Below are positions 1 through 9,689 of a DNA stretch of 64,000 nucleotides, piece by piece. The stretch lies in assembly GCA_029098225.1 (NCBI GenBank), contig JAQXNX010000023.1, positions 1-64,000 on the forward strand, read 5' to 3'. Source of the DNA: Spirochaetales bacterium. Its GTDB lineage: Bacteria; Spirochaetota; Spirochaetia; Treponematales; Treponemataceae. The notes beneath the pieces were generated by a model, which saw only the letters and a list, made by a program, of their open reading frames with translations, did not search any database and was not told where the DNA came from. Positions within the stretch are counted from its first letter, which is position 1; each line of letters begins with the position of its first letter. The position numbers and the translations under genes were made by a program.

Positions 1-1
1 A

Positions 2-559
2 GGAGGAATAGCAGTACTTAAGGGTAATCTTGCACCGGATTCATGTGTTGTTAAGCGTTCTGCAGTAGTTCCTGAGATGATGGTTCATGAAGGACCTGCT
101 AGGGTATTTGACTGTGAGGAAGATGCTATTGCTGCTATTAAGGGCGGAAAGATTGTTGCTGGAGATGTAGTTGTTATCAGATATGAAGGACCTAAGGGTG
201 GCCCGGGAATGAGAGAGATGCTTAATCCTACTTCTGCAATTGCAGGAATGGGACTTGGTTCATCAGTAGCACTTATTACAGATGGAAGATTTTCAGGTGC
301 ATCAAGAGGGGCATCAATCGGTCATGTTTCTCCTGAAGCAGCAGTTGGCGGACCTATTGCATTTGTAGAAGAAGGAGATACAATCAGGATTGATATACCT
401 GCTAATACAATTGAACTTAAGGTTTCTGATGATGAACTTGAAAGAAGAAAGGCCGGATGGCAGCCTAAGGAGACAGGAAATGTTACAGGTTATCTTGCAA
501 GATACAGAGAGCTTGTAACATCTGCCAATAGAGGAGCAATTCTTGAAATTAACAGATAA
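2..559 (+). CDS. ilvD: dihydroxy-acid dehydratase, 3' part
   Basis: C-terminal ~185 residues of IlvD, which dehydrates 2,3-dihydroxy-isovalerate (and the isoleucine counterpart) to 2-keto acids in valine/isoleucine synthesis. The reading frame is open from base 2, so the 5' end lies outside the window. Recognisable family blocks are GNLAPD near the start, [46 protein letters not shown] and the terminal TSANRGA. Arginine codons are almost all AGA/AGG and lysine is mostly AAG, unlike the ordinary Treponema-type genes further right. It is followed after 52 bases by ilvB in the same direction, so the two probably form one operon. Product call is firm; the Lachnospiraceae-like character is my reading of the sequence and would need a database comparison. 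Confidence 0.95.
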   Translation, partial: GGIAVLKGNLAPDSCVVKRSAVVPEMMVHEGPARVFDCEEDAIAAIKGGKIVAGDVVVIRYEGPKGGPGMREMLNPTSAIAGMGLGSSVALITDGRFSGASRGASIGHVSPEAAVGGPIAFVEEGDTIRIDIPANTIELKVSDDELERRKAGWQPKETGNVTGYLARYRELVTSANRGAILEINR

Positions 560-611
560 TTACTCATAATTCTTGAATTATTAAGAATATAGATAAGCGA
601 GGGGAATATAT

Positions 612-2273
612 ATGCAATTAAATGGAGCACAGATAGTTATTGAATGTTTGCTTGAGCAGGGCGTTGATACCGTATTTGGATATCCGGGTGGAACAATACT
701 CAATGTATATGATGAGTTATATCAATATCAGGACAGAATAAGACATATACTTACATCACACGAACAGGGTGCGTCGCATGCTGCTGACGGATATGCAAGA
801 GCTACCGGAAGAGTAGGTGTATGTATGGCTACAAGTGGTCCTGGTGCAACTAACCTTATTACAGGTATTGCCACAGCTTATATGGATTCGGTTCCGCTTG
901 TTGCAATAACATGTAATGTTACTGTAGCTGCACTTGGTAAGGACAGCTTCCAGGAGATTGACGTTGCGGGTGTTACATTGCCGATAACCAAGCATAACTT
1001 TATTGTTAAAGATATTAATGAGCTTGCACCAACCATGAGAAGAGCATTCCAGATTGCACAGTCAGGCAGACCGGGACCTGTTCTTGTAGATATTACTAAG
1101 GATGTAACAGCAGCAAAGTGCAAGTTTGAGAAGTGTGAGCCGGTTAAGATTACAAGAGAAGCAGGCAATATCTCTGAGGAAGACTTTGATAAGGTAATTT
1201 ATGCCATTAAAAAAGCTAAGAAACCTGTAATCTTTGTTGGTGGAGGAACTGTAATCTCTAAGGCTGATAAGGAGCTTGCAGAGTTTGTAGAGAAGGTCGA
1301 TGCTCCTGTAACAGATTCTCTTATGGGAAAAGGTGCATTTGATGGAACAAAAGAAAGATATATGGGTATGCTTGGTATGCATGGAACCAAAACAGCTAAC
1401 TTAAGTGTATCTGAATGCGATTTGCTTATAGCAATAGGAACCAGATTCTCTGACAGGGTAATTGGTAATTCCAAGAAATTTGCTCATGAAGCCAAGATTA
1501 TCCATATTGACATTGACCCGGCTGAGATTAATAAGAATATTCGTGTTGACTATAGCATTATTGGTGATGTTAAGCAGGTTCTTGCAATACTTAATGAGAA
1601 GCTTGAGAACCAGTATCATAAGGAGTGGATGGATAAGGTTATGGCTCGTAAGGGTGCATTTCCACTCGTTCACGAAGATGACAGACTTACAGGTCCGGGT
1701 GTTATAGAATATATTGATGAAGTAACCAAGGGAGATGCAATTATTACTACTGATGTAGGACAGCATCAGATGTGGGCTGCACAGTATTATCCTGTATCTG
1801 CTCCAAGAACTTTCTTAACTTCTGGAAGTCTTGGAACAATGGGCTTTGGTTTACCAGTTGCAATTGGTGCTGCCTTGCAGAATCCAAAAAAGAAAATTGT
1901 CTGTATAAGTGGAGATGGTTCTATAATGATGAATATTCAGGAACTTGCAACTCTTGCAGAACAGAATCTTAATGTAACTGTAATTGTATTCCAGAACGGA
2001 ACTTTAGGAATGGTTTACCAGCAGCAAAAATTCCTTTTTGAAAAAAATTACAGCGCATCTGTTTTCTCTAAGGAACCTGATTTACTTTCTATTGCACAGG
2101 GCTTTGGAATTCAGGCAATAGACGGCGATAAGGATTCTTTGTGGTATGAAAAAGCCTTTGCAATGAATAAGGAAAATAAACCTTGTTTTGTACGCTTTAT
2201 GGTTGGTTCAGAAGAAAATGTACTTCCTTTTGTTCCAGGCGGAAAAGCCAATATTGATTCTATAAGAAATTAA
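612..2273 (+). CDS. ilvB: acetolactate synthase large subunit (possibly chimeric)
   Basis: ThDP-dependent acetolactate synthase, first common step of valine/isoleucine synthesis; 553 residues, usual length. N-terminal ThDP domain has FGYPGG and the catalytic-Glu motif SHEQGASHAADGYA; the C-terminal part has the ThDP/metal motif starting GDGSIMMN, although the final NN of that motif reads QN. Start chosen at 612 behind a purine-rich GAGGGG. No small regulatory subunit (ilvN) or ilvC follows; the convergent next gene ends 2 bp away. Up to about base 1760 codons resemble the upstream ilvD (AGA for Arg, AAG for Lys) and the protein looks clostridial. From about 1890 codons (AAA, GAA) and protein (blocks LGMVYQQQKF and NVLPFVPGGKANID) look like the Treponema part of the window. 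The switch lies in the strongly conserved PRTFLTSG...GFGLP block. Confidence 0.93.
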   Translation: MQLNGAQIVIECLLEQGVDTVFGYPGGTILNVYDELYQYQDRIRHILTSHEQGASHAADGYARATGRVGVCMATSGPGATNLITGIATAYMDSVPLVAITCNVTVAALGKDSFQEIDVAGVTLPITKHNFIVKDINELAPTMRRAFQIAQSGRPGPVLVDITKDVTAAKCKFEKCEPVKITREAGNISEEDFDKVIYAIKKAKKPVIFVGGGTVISKADKELAEFVEKVDAPVTDSLMGKGAFDGTKERYMGMLGMHGTKTANLSVSECDLLIAIGTRFSDRVIGNSKKFAHEAKIIHIDIDPAEINKNIRVDYSIIGDVKQVLAILNEKLENQYHKEWMDKVMARKGAFPLVHEDDRLTGPGVIEYIDEVTKGDAIITTDVGQHQMWAAQYYPVSAPRTFLTSGSLGTMGFGLPVAIGAALQNPKKKIVCISGDGSIMMNIQELATLAEQNLNVTVIVFQNGTLGMVYQQQKFLFEKNYSASVFSKEPDLLSIAQGFGIQAIDGDKDSLWYEKAFAMNKENKPCFVRFMVGSEENVLPFVPGGKANIDSIRN

Positions 2274-2275
2274 TT

Positions 2276-4759
2276 TTACTGCTTGCAGATTGTAATAAAT
2301 GAAAATTCGCTGTTCCAGTCGAATATAGTTTTTTCACAGCTTGCAAGCAAAAGATTTTTAATCTTAAAAAGATTTTCTTCGCCAATTGCCATTTTCATTT
2401 TTTCGGTGTAAGCAGATTCTTCCGAAGAAAACCATTTTTCTATTTCTGCAACAGAAATTCTTTTTTTCTCTGTAAGAATTTTGCTTTCGGCTTTTACAGA
2501 TAATCCTTTTTTTCGGAAGGTATTTGCTATATAAACTCCGTCCCAGGAGAAAAGAGGATTATCTCTGTCTTCAAAAAATTCTTCTTCTGCTTCCTGAAGC
2601 TTATCTAAAACTTCATTCATAGTCTTTGAATTTTCTTCCCCAAGAATCTGTTTGCGTACCAGATTACTGATCCTCTGTCCGTGACATGGAATTTTCTGAG
2701 AAATAATAACTTTCCAGTCTGCAGCAAGCGGACTTTCGTATTGAAAATTTTCGTCTTCAGAGTTGAAGTCTTTATCTGAATCTTCTTCTTCGCTGTAATG
2801 CTTTTGTGGTGTTAATACTCCAGATAAAGAATCTGCAAGTGCAATTATTGAAGATTCAGAGGCAAACGGATCTGTAAAGAAAATTCTGTCAAAAACAGCT
2901 CCAGCATACTGAAAATTTACAAGTACATTATAAAAATCTTTTTGAGTTAAAAAGTCCTGAGAAATTGACTGACCGCGGAAATTTAATATCGGGCGATCCA
3001 GAGAATTCAGTGTCCTTCCATATTGTTCAAGAATCTGTTTTCCTTTTTCTGTTCTGCAAACACCACATGTAACTCCTTCCGGAGTTTTACGTGCAATTTC
3101 CCAGAGTAAAAGGCCGTTATCTGCATTCCAGATAAGGCAGCGGTGATGTCTCCGTAAATCTGCCATCTGAGTCATTGTATCTCTAATTGAAAGAAGAAAT
3201 TCTGCCCGGTTTGTATCCAGCCTTTGCCGCCAGAATCTGTCTGCGCGTTCAAGAGCAACTTCTTTAGAAGGATCTTTTGGACTGAATGTAAGATTTTCTT
3301 CCGTTTTTGGATTATTTTTAAAATGCTCTTTTATCCACCATTGAGAAATCTGGCTTTCTCCAAACTCCGATTTTTCTTCCGGATTCTCAGGATTTTCTTT
3401 TTCAAGAATTGCTGCAATCTGTAATTCTCTTCTGGAAAGCACATCATTCCTGATTTTTTCCTCGTAACCTTGAGTGCTTGGAGTATAAAAAACTTTTCCC
3501 ATTAAAGCATCCGGCAGATACTGCTGGGCAACCCAATGATCGCGATATGCGTGAGGGTAGAGATATCCGTTCCCGTGACCAAAGCCTTCTGCATCACGGC
3601 TTCCATCTTTTAAATGATTTGGAACTTCTACGTCTTCCTTTTCTACAGCAGACAGAGCATCAAAAAAGGCCATTGAACTGTTAGATTTTGGCGCGGTAGA
3701 AAGATATAAAGCTGCATGTGCAAGAAAATATCTGCCTTCAGGCAGTCCAACCCGATCAAAAGCTGCTGCGCAGGCATTTACAATTGAAATAGCATTTGGA
3801 TCTGCAAGGCCTGTATCTTCGCATGAAGAAATGAGCATTCTTCTAAAAATAAAATGCGGATCTTCTCCTGCAGCGACCATTCTTGCAAGCCAATACATAG
3901 CTGCATCAGGGTCTCTTCCCCGCAGACTTTTTATAAATGCGCTTATTATATCGTAGTGATAGTCACCATCCCGGTCATATAAAATAACTTTTTTCTGAAT
4001 TGATTCTTCAGCAGTTTCTCTAGAAATATAAATTGTGCTTCCATGAGCAGGTTCAGGAGGATTTCCTTTAGGATTCCATTTTTCGGGAGTAGTTTCTACA
4101 GCAAGCTCAAGAGCATTTAAAAGTGAACGTGCATCGCCGTTAGCTGTTTCTATTAAATGTTCCAAAGCTCCATCTTCAAATTCAACCTTCCAGTAGCCGT
4201 AGCCTCTTTCTGTATCTGTAAGAGCCTGAATTGCGGCCTGTTTTAAGTCAGATGAGGTGAGTGGCTTTAACTGAAAAACTCGTGAACGGCTTACAAGCGC
4301 TTTATTAACTTCAAAAAATGGATTTTCGGTAGTTGCTCCAATTAAAATAATTGTTCCGTTTTCTACCCATGGAAGTAATGCATCCTGCTGGCTTTTATTC
4401 CAGCGGTGAACTTCATCAACAAAAAGAATTGTTCTTCTTTGATAAAGATTTTTATAATCATCTGCCTGTTTTATTGCTTCGCGAATATCGCTTACACCAG
4501 TTAATACAGCATTTAGAGTAATAAAATTTGATTTAGTGTGATTTGCAATTACTCTTGCAAGCGTTGTTTTTCCACTGCCGGGAGGACCATAAAAAATTAC
4601 AGAAGTAAGCTGGTCGGCGGCAATTGCTCTTCGCAAAAGTCTTCCTTTTCCAACTATATGATCCTGCCCGATATATTCATCAAGATTTCTTGGCCGCATT
4701 CTGGCCGCAAGCGGTTCTGATTCAAGTTTTATCTGTTCAAATAAAGAGTTCTCAGACAT
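2276..4759 (-). CDS. rarA: RarA/MgsA-family AAA ATPase fused to a methyltransferase-like domain
   Basis: N-terminal ~430 residues are a RarA (MgsA, replication-associated recombination protein A) AAA+ ATPase acting at stalled forks: Walker A GPPGSGKT at 58-65, Walker B ILFVDEVHRW at 111-120, sensor 1 GATTENPF near 136, then the RarA lid and tetramerisation region. Ordinary RarA is about 440 residues; this protein has 827. The extra C-terminal ~380 residues contain a segment reading LIWNADNGLLLWEIARKTPEG that resembles motif I of class I SAM methyltransferases. Such RarA fusions are known from spirochaetes and cyanobacteria, with the C-terminal function unproven. Start ATG at 4759 has no strong Shine-Dalgarno. 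Its 3' end abuts ilvB. ATPase call firm; methyltransferase-like assignment is inference. Confidence 0.88.
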   Translation of the reverse strand: MSENSLFEQIKLESEPLAARMRPRNLDEYIGQDHIVGKGRLLRRAIAADQLTSVIFYGPPGSGKTTLARVIANHTKSNFITLNAVLTGVSDIREAIKQADDYKNLYQRRTILFVDEVHRWNKSQQDALLPWVENGTIILIGATTENPFFEVNKALVSRSRVFQLKPLTSSDLKQAAIQALTDTERGYGYWKVEFEDGALEHLIETANGDARSLLNALELAVETTPEKWNPKGNPPEPAHGSTIYISRETAEESIQKKVILYDRDGDYHYDIISAFIKSLRGRDPDAAMYWLARMVAAGEDPHFIFRRMLISSCEDTGLADPNAISIVNACAAAFDRVGLPEGRYFLAHAALYLSTAPKSNSSMAFFDALSAVEKEDVEVPNHLKDGSRDAEGFGHGNGYLYPHAYRDHWVAQQYLPDALMGKVFYTPSTQGYEEKIRNDVLSRRELQIAAILEKENPENPEEKSEFGESQISQWWIKEHFKNNPKTEENLTFSPKDPSKEVALERADRFWRQRLDTNRAEFLLSIRDTMTQMADLRRHHRCLIWNADNGLLLWEIARKTPEGVTCGVCRTEKGKQILEQYGRTLNSLDRPILNFRGQSISQDFLTQKDFYNVLVNFQYAGAVFDRIFFTDPFASESSIIALADSLSGVLTPQKHYSEEEDSDKDFNSEDENFQYESPLAADWKVIISQKIPCHGQRISNLVRKQILGEENSKTMNEVLDKLQEAEEEFFEDRDNPLFSWDGVYIANTFRKKGLSVKAESKILTEKKRISVAEIEKWFSSEESAYTEKMKMAIGEENLFKIKNLLLASCEKTIFDWNSEFSFITICKQ

Positions 4760-4808
4760 TTCTATCCTATTCCTGCAGCTCGCTTTTTAACGGCTCTTCA
4801 GTAAAAGG

Positions 4809-6032
4809 CTATTCTCTGTTCCAGTTTCCTCTGGTAGGGAAGTATGCAAAAAGACCAATATCTTTATAACTTACGTTAATTGCGTTTCCAGATGCCGGAA
4901 TAGCAGTTGTTGCATATAAAATGCTTGATGTTTCGTTATTTCCTGGAGTTGCATTAAATACTAAAGGAACCAGGTAGTTAGGCGAAATAGTGCGGTCTAC
5001 ATGAGTTCTTGAATTTGTTAAGTCAGATTCTGGAACACCTTCTGCGTTAAGAGAAACAACACTTATTCCTCCGTAACCTTCTCTTAAATCGCCTTTAGCC
5101 ATAAGAATACAATCATTACAAACTGCAATGCTTCTGATAAGGTAATTTGTAGTTGCGCTCCGGCTGAATCCAAAATCATCTCTTGCAAATGCTGTAGCGC
5201 CCGATGCTTTTACTGGAGCTGCTATAGAACTGTAGTAAAGATCATTATCATCAGAGTAGTAAACTTTTGTTGCATCTGCTGTAGGAGTTTCGTTTGTTTC
5301 GCTCGCACCTGAATGGAAGAATAAGGTTTCTCCGCCAAAGCTTACAGCTGAATTCCATTTTGTTGCGCTGTTTGAATCTAAACAAACATTGTTTGTTGTA
5401 ATTTCTGTTTTTGAAGTTCCGGAAAGTTCGTAAAGAGTTGAATCTCCTTCTCGGAAATATGCTTTTCTGTTTGCATTTTTTGGAGAGTTTGTACAGAACA
5501 TATTAAAATTCAGGTTTACATAATCTGAATAATAATTATATGTAAAAATAGAAGAAGAATCGCTTCTATTCTTTGACCATACTTCCGACCATGAACCGTT
5601 AATTGTGCCTGTAGATCTTATGGTTACTTCGTAAACTTCATTTGTTCCGTTCACAGATGGCCGTATTTTTATTGAGGCAAGATAAATATTATTATTATCT
5701 GCAGCAAGGGCTATTGGATATTCACCTTTAAATGAACTGCTATTAAAATCATAATGAAGAGAACTGAATGGAAGTCCCATAGAATCCCAGCTTCCGTGAG
5801 ATTCATTATCAGCTCTTTTGTATCTTACACCACCATCTGCTACACAAAGTATGTATTCATTTCCACCGGAGGTATATCTTACCATATGCTGAATTACTCC
5901 CGAAACAGTAGGTTCCTCAGGAGGAATTTCATTTCTGATTTCAAAAAAAATCGGATCAAAACAACTTGCAAATAAAAATCCGCATATTAATAAAAGTGAA
6001 GCTGTAAATGTATTTTTAATTATTCTATTCAT
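4809..6032 (-). CDS. exported lipoprotein, function unknown
   Basis: 407 residues with a classic lipoprotein signal peptide: basic start, hydrophobic stretch and LFASC lipobox with Cys24 as the lipidation site. The rest is rich in Ser, Thr, Asn and Tyr and reads like a secreted, possibly beta-rich protein, but I recognise no catalytic motif or named family. It follows the small barrel-like protein gene by 15 bp on the same strand, so the two are probably co-transcribed and may act together at the outer membrane. The rarA fusion gene begins 49 bp downstream. Function not assigned. Confidence 0.75.
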   Translation of the reverse strand: MNRIIKNTFTASLLLICGFLFASCFDPIFFEIRNEIPPEEPTVSGVIQHMVRYTSGGNEYILCVADGGVRYKRADNESHGSWDSMGLPFSSLHYDFNSSSFKGEYPIALAADNNNIYLASIKIRPSVNGTNEVYEVTIRSTGTINGSWSEVWSKNRSDSSSIFTYNYYSDYVNLNFNMFCTNSPKNANRKAYFREGDSTLYELSGTSKTEITTNNVCLDSNSATKWNSAVSFGGETLFFHSGASETNETPTADATKVYYSDDNDLYYSSIAAPVKASGATAFARDDFGFSRSATTNYLIRSIAVCNDCILMAKGDLREGYGGISVVSLNAEGVPESDLTNSRTHVDRTISPNYLVPLVFNATPGNNETSSILYATTAIPASGNAINVSYKDIGLFAYFPTRGNWNRE

Positions 6033-6047
6033 ATTTTTACCTGCTAA

Positions 6048-6695
6048 TTAGAAGTGATATCTTACTGCAATACCTGCGTTAGAAAAGAATCCATGATCAT
6101 AAGTCTTATCAGTGCCATCCGGATTCTTGTAAAGACCTATGTATTCTTTTTTAAGCCACATTGGAATCCACATTAAAGAAGCATTTATACCAGCCGACCA
6201 AGATTCATTTATTCTGTAGAAAAGTCCTGCAGAACCCTTTACAGTTAATGCAGGGAAGAATGTCATTCCCTGACAAGAAAGTGCTGAAATACCACATGTT
6301 AAAGTAATTGGAAATTCAAAATTTCCTGCATAAGGCTGATACATAATTCCAAGAGTTAATGGAACGGTTAATAATGCTCTTTTTTTAAGAGTAGCATTAT
6401 ATGCAAAGCCTATATCGCCACCAAGAGCTAATGTTGTATCAATAAAGCGGTAATAACTTAAACCAAAGGCAGGGCCAACCTTCATCTGCCATTTTCCCTG
6501 AGTATTTATATCTGCGTTTGCTTCGCTTCCTTTAAAGTTCAAAGGAATTGCGGCTGTTAGATCAATTTTAAAGAATTGATCACCAGCACCATTCTGGTCA
6601 TATTCATAATCATCATAAATGTCATCATCAGAAGCGGCGAACATTGCCGGAATACAAAAACTTAATAATAGCAAAATACAAAATATTCGTTTCAT
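6048..6695 (-). CDS. outer-membrane beta-barrel-like protein
   Basis: 215 residues. A cleavable signal peptide (hydrophobic run ending in MFAAS) is followed by an acidic Asp/Tyr-rich segment. Alternating hydrophobic and polar strands with Gly and aromatic residues come next, and the protein ends in RYHF. A C-terminal aromatic residue is typical of outer-membrane barrels handled by the BAM machinery. First gene of a two-gene unit with the lipoprotein at 4809-6032. The divergent neighbour is folD, with 193 bp between the start codons. Family not recognised beyond a small spirochaetal barrel. Confidence 0.65.
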   Translation of the reverse strand: MKRIFCILLLLSFCIPAMFAASDDDIYDDYEYDQNGAGDQFFKIDLTAAIPLNFKGSEANADINTQGKWQMKVGPAFGLSYYRFIDTTLALGGDIGFAYNATLKKRALLTVPLTLGIMYQPYAGNFEFPITLTCGISALSCQGMTFFPALTVKGSAGLFYRINESWSAGINASLMWIPMWLKKEYIGLYKNPDGTDKTYDHGFFSNAGIAVRYHF

Positions 6696-6888
6696 CTTGC
6701 GACCTTTTTCTTTATCTAGTATATTCTTTTTAGGACTTTTTGCTTCAAAACTTCAAATTGTATTTTGATAGTGAAGAGCAAGTTCAACAAGTATATATTT
6801 TTTATGTGATTTTTTCTATCACTTTTTAAAATAAACTTTTGATTATATAAAAAGTTACACTTGCTATTTAAAGGTTCAGGGGTTTTAT

Positions 6889-7770
6889 ATGAGTGCTGTA
6901 ATTATTGATGGAAAAGCAGTTGCACAGAGTGTACGCGAGGACGTTGCAAAAAATGTTGAGGTTTTAAAATCAAAGGGAATAACGCCTTGTCTTGCAGTTA
7001 TTTTAGTAGGAAATAATCCGGCATCTGTTTCTTATGTAACAGGAAAAAGAAAAGCTCTTGCAGAAGTTGGAATGAATGATAAAAGTATTGAGCTTGAAGA
7101 AAATATCACAGAAGCTGAGCTTCTTGATTTGATTGAAAAATTAAATCAAGATGCTTCTGTGCACGGAATTTTAGTTCAGCTGCCGCTTCCAAAGCATATA
7201 AATGAAGATAAAGTTATTATGGCTATAAAACCGGAAAAAGACGTTGACGGTTTTCATCCTGTAAATGTTGGAAATATGATGATTGGACGAGATGGATTTT
7301 TACCTTGTACTCCTCATGGAATTATAGTTTTATTAAAAACAGCCGGAATTGAAACAAATGGAAAAAATGCAGTTGTAATTGGCCGTTCAAATATTGTAGG
7401 AAAGCCTGTTTCTGTTCTTCTTTCAAGAAAAGATGTTAATTGTACTGTTACAATGTGTCATACTGGAACAAAAGATCTTGCATCGCATACAAAAAATGCT
7501 GATATTATTGTAGTTGCGAGTGGTCGTCCTCATACATTAACATGTGATATGGTAAAAGACGGGGCTGTAGTAATTGATGTTGGAGTAAACAGAATTCCAG
7601 ACAGCACTAAAAAAAGTGGTTTCCGTCTTATAGGTGACAGTGATTTTGATACATTAAAAGAAAAATGTTCATATATAACTCCTGTTCCTGGCGGAGTAGG
7701 TCCAATGACAATTGCAATGCTTATGCAGAATACATTAATTTCTGCACAAAAAATTGCGGAGCAGAAATAA
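6889..7770 (+). CDS. folD: bifunctional methylenetetrahydrofolate dehydrogenase / methenyltetrahydrofolate cyclohydrolase
   Basis: FolD interconverts 5,10-methylene-, methenyl- and 10-formyl-tetrahydrofolate in one-carbon metabolism. The 293 residues match the family length. Catalytic Tyr49 and Lys53 lie in [17 protein letters not shown], the KDVDGFHP loop, PCTPHGI, the nucleotide-binding [10 protein letters not shown] and the C-terminal [10 protein letters not shown] are all present. An AGGGG sits about 8 bases before the ATG. The stop codon overlaps the start of folE2 by one base (TAATG), which implies translational coupling and a folate operon. Confidence 0.97.
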   Translation: MSAVIIDGKAVAQSVREDVAKNVEVLKSKGITPCLAVILVGNNPASVSYVTGKRKALAEVGMNDKSIELEENITEAELLDLIEKLNQDASVHGILVQLPLPKHINEDKVIMAIKPEKDVDGFHPVNVGNMMIGRDGFLPCTPHGIIVLLKTAGIETNGKNAVVIGRSNIVGKPVSVLLSRKDVNCTVTMCHTGTKDLASHTKNADIIVVASGRPHTLTCDMVKDGAVVIDVGVNRIPDSTKKSGFRLIGDSDFDTLKEKCSYITPVPGGVGPMTIAMLMQNTLISAQKIAEQK

Positions 7771-8597
7771 TGCGTGATATTCAAAACGAGATTGATGATC
7801 GTGAAGTTCCTTTGGAAAAAGTTGGTGTAAAAGGTGTAAAATATCCTGTAACCGTTCTGGATAAATCAAAAAAAATCCAGAATACAACAGCGGTTGTGGA
7901 TTTATTTGTAAACCTTCCACACAATTTTAAGGGAACTCACATGTCCCGTTTTATAGAAGTATTTCATAAATATCATACGGATATTACAATGCAGCATTTT
8001 CTGGACATGCTGGAAGAAATGCGTGAAAAACTGAATGCTCAGAAAGCATTTGGAAAGATTGTTTTTCCTTATTATATAGAAAAAAAGGCTCCGGTTTCAG
8101 AATCCTGCGGAATAATGGAATATGAATGTTCGTACGAAGGTGAAGTATCTTGCGAAGATTCAGAGAATAATAATGCAAAGAATAAACCTCTCTCTGCTGC
8201 TGAAAATTTAAATAAGCGAAAATTTTATGTTTCTATAAAAGTTCCTGTTACAACACTTTGTCCATGTAGTAAGGCTATAAGTGAATATGGCGCACATAAT
8301 CAGCGTGGCCTTGTAAGTGTAAGACTTTTATATTCAAATTTTTTCTGGATAGAAGATGTAATTACAATGATAGAAAAATGCAGTTCTTCGCCTTTGTATA
8401 CTCTATTAAAAAGAAAAGATGAAAAGTTTGTAACTGAGCATGCATATGAAAATCCCAGATTTGTTGAAGATATCGTCAGGGAAGTGTATCTTGGTTTAAA
8501 ATCATTGGGATTTACAGAATTTACTGTAGAAGCAGAAAATGACGAAAGTATACATAATCACAATGCATACGCCTGTGCTTCTTATAATGAAAAATAA
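7770..8597 (+). CDS. folE2: GTP cyclohydrolase I, FolE2 type
   Basis: FolE2 (type IB GTP cyclohydrolase) opens GTP to dihydroneopterin triphosphate, the first step of folate synthesis. 275 residues from the ATG that overlaps the folD stop; the open frame runs further upstream but only inside folD. Family signatures are GTHMSRF at 55-61 and CPCSKAISEYGAHNQRG beginning at Cys164, which supplies a metal ligand. An insertion of about 30 residues rich in Glu/Ser/Asn (near 115-145) precedes the catalytic block. Pairing with folD supports a folate role. Confidence 0.95.
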   Translation: MRDIQNEIDDREVPLEKVGVKGVKYPVTVLDKSKKIQNTTAVVDLFVNLPHNFKGTHMSRFIEVFHKYHTDITMQHFLDMLEEMREKLNAQKAFGKIVFPYYIEKKAPVSESCGIMEYECSYEGEVSCEDSENNNAKNKPLSAAENLNKRKFYVSIKVPVTTLCPCSKAISEYGAHNQRGLVSVRLLYSNFFWIEDVITMIEKCSSSPLYTLLKRKDEKFVTEHAYENPRFVEDIVREVYLGLKSLGFTEFTVEAENDESIHNHNAYACASYNEK

Positions 8598-8900
8598 ATA
8601 AAAAACATTTTTTAAATAGCTCTTATATTTTTAAATAAATATTATTAAATCATTTTTAAATAAATATATTTAAATTATTATTAAATACTTTTTTAATTGA
8701 TTGAATTAAGTTTTTTAACTAAAAATTCTTTGTTCAACCATTCTTATTTAAGATTATGATAAGTCGAAAAGATTTATATGTCAAGAAAAAAGTGAAAAAA
8801 AATATGAAAAAAAGTGCAATTTTTTAATAAAACTTAAATTTTAGACATTTTCAGCGGAATTCACGCCGAAATAGTGAATTTCAGCTGTGAATTCTTGAAT
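8598..8900. other. AT-rich intergenic region between convergent genes
   Basis: 303 bases with no convincing gene. Most is A/T runs. Near the right end GAATTCAC (8857-8864) can pair with GTGAATT (8874-8880) or GTGAATTC (8887-8894), giving alternative weak stems that could serve as a bidirectional terminator between folE2 and the TPM gene. There is no strong GC stem. Confidence 0.4.
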
Positions 8901-9689
8901 TTACCAGTGTCCAGAAGCTCCGCCACCGCTAAAATGTCCGCCGCCGCCATGAAAACTGCTGCCAAAGCTGCTCATGCTGCTGCCAAAGCCTCTTGAAGAG
9001 CCGCCGCTAGGGCCGGTATATCGCTTATAGTGATTATTTGCAGCACTAGAGAAAAAGAGCCATTTCCATATTCCGCTTTTTGAGCTTACTACAACACTAA
9101 AGAAAATAATCCAGAAAATTACGGCAATTATGGAACCAATGTTTACATCTTCTTCGCGTTCTTCTTTTACACTTGCAGTTACAATTTCCATGTTTCCGGA
9201 AGCTACACCGCCCATATTCTGTACGCCTTTTAAAATTCCCAGAGAATAATCTCCTTCGCGGAAAGCTGGTATAATAACATTCCTTAAGATAAGTCCGCAT
9301 TTTGCATCTGTAAGGTCGCCTTCCAGTCCATCTCCAACTTCAATTCTTAAGTCGTGTTCCTGCATAGCGGCAATTAAAATAGCTCCATTATCTTCTGCTT
9401 CAGAGCCTAATTTCCAGGCGTCTGCTACTTTTATTCCAAAGCTTGCAATATCTTCTCCTTCCAGACTTTGAACTGTAAGAACTGCAATTTGAATTCCGCT
9501 CTGATTTTCTAAAGCTGAAAGATATTCATTTATTTCTGCTTCGGTTTTATCGTTAATTACGTTTGCATAATCATTTACACGGCCTTTTAATTCAGGAACC
9601 TTTGCAGAAAAAAGCGGAATTGAACAGAAAGATACTAAAATCAAAAGAAAAAGAATTCGTTTGTTAAGAAAGTTTATTTTTAATTCCAT
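8901..9689 (-). CDS. TPM-domain (YgcG-type) membrane protein
   Basis: 262 residues: signal or anchor segment at the N-terminus, then a TPM domain (starting near VPELKGRVNDYANVI, with IQIAVLTVQSLEG and the ILIAAMQEHDLRIEVG strand), a second hydrophobic segment near residue 195, and a Gly/Ser-rich tail ending GGGASGHW. TPM proteins of this layout are envelope proteins often encoded with LemA; T. pallidum-like spirochaetes and many other bacteria share this. Last of three genes, overlapping the upstream TPM gene by 10 bp. Biochemical role is not established. Confidence 0.85.
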   Translation of the reverse strand: MELKINFLNKRILFLLILVSFCSIPLFSAKVPELKGRVNDYANVINDKTEAEINEYLSALENQSGIQIAVLTVQSLEGEDIASFGIKVADAWKLGSEAEDNGAILIAAMQEHDLRIEVGDGLEGDLTDAKCGLILRNVIIPAFREGDYSLGILKGVQNMGGVASGNMEIVTASVKEEREEDVNIGSIIAVIFWIIFFSVVVSSKSGIWKWLFFSSAANNHYKRYTGPSGGSSRGFGSSMSSFGSSFHGGGGHFSGGGASGHW

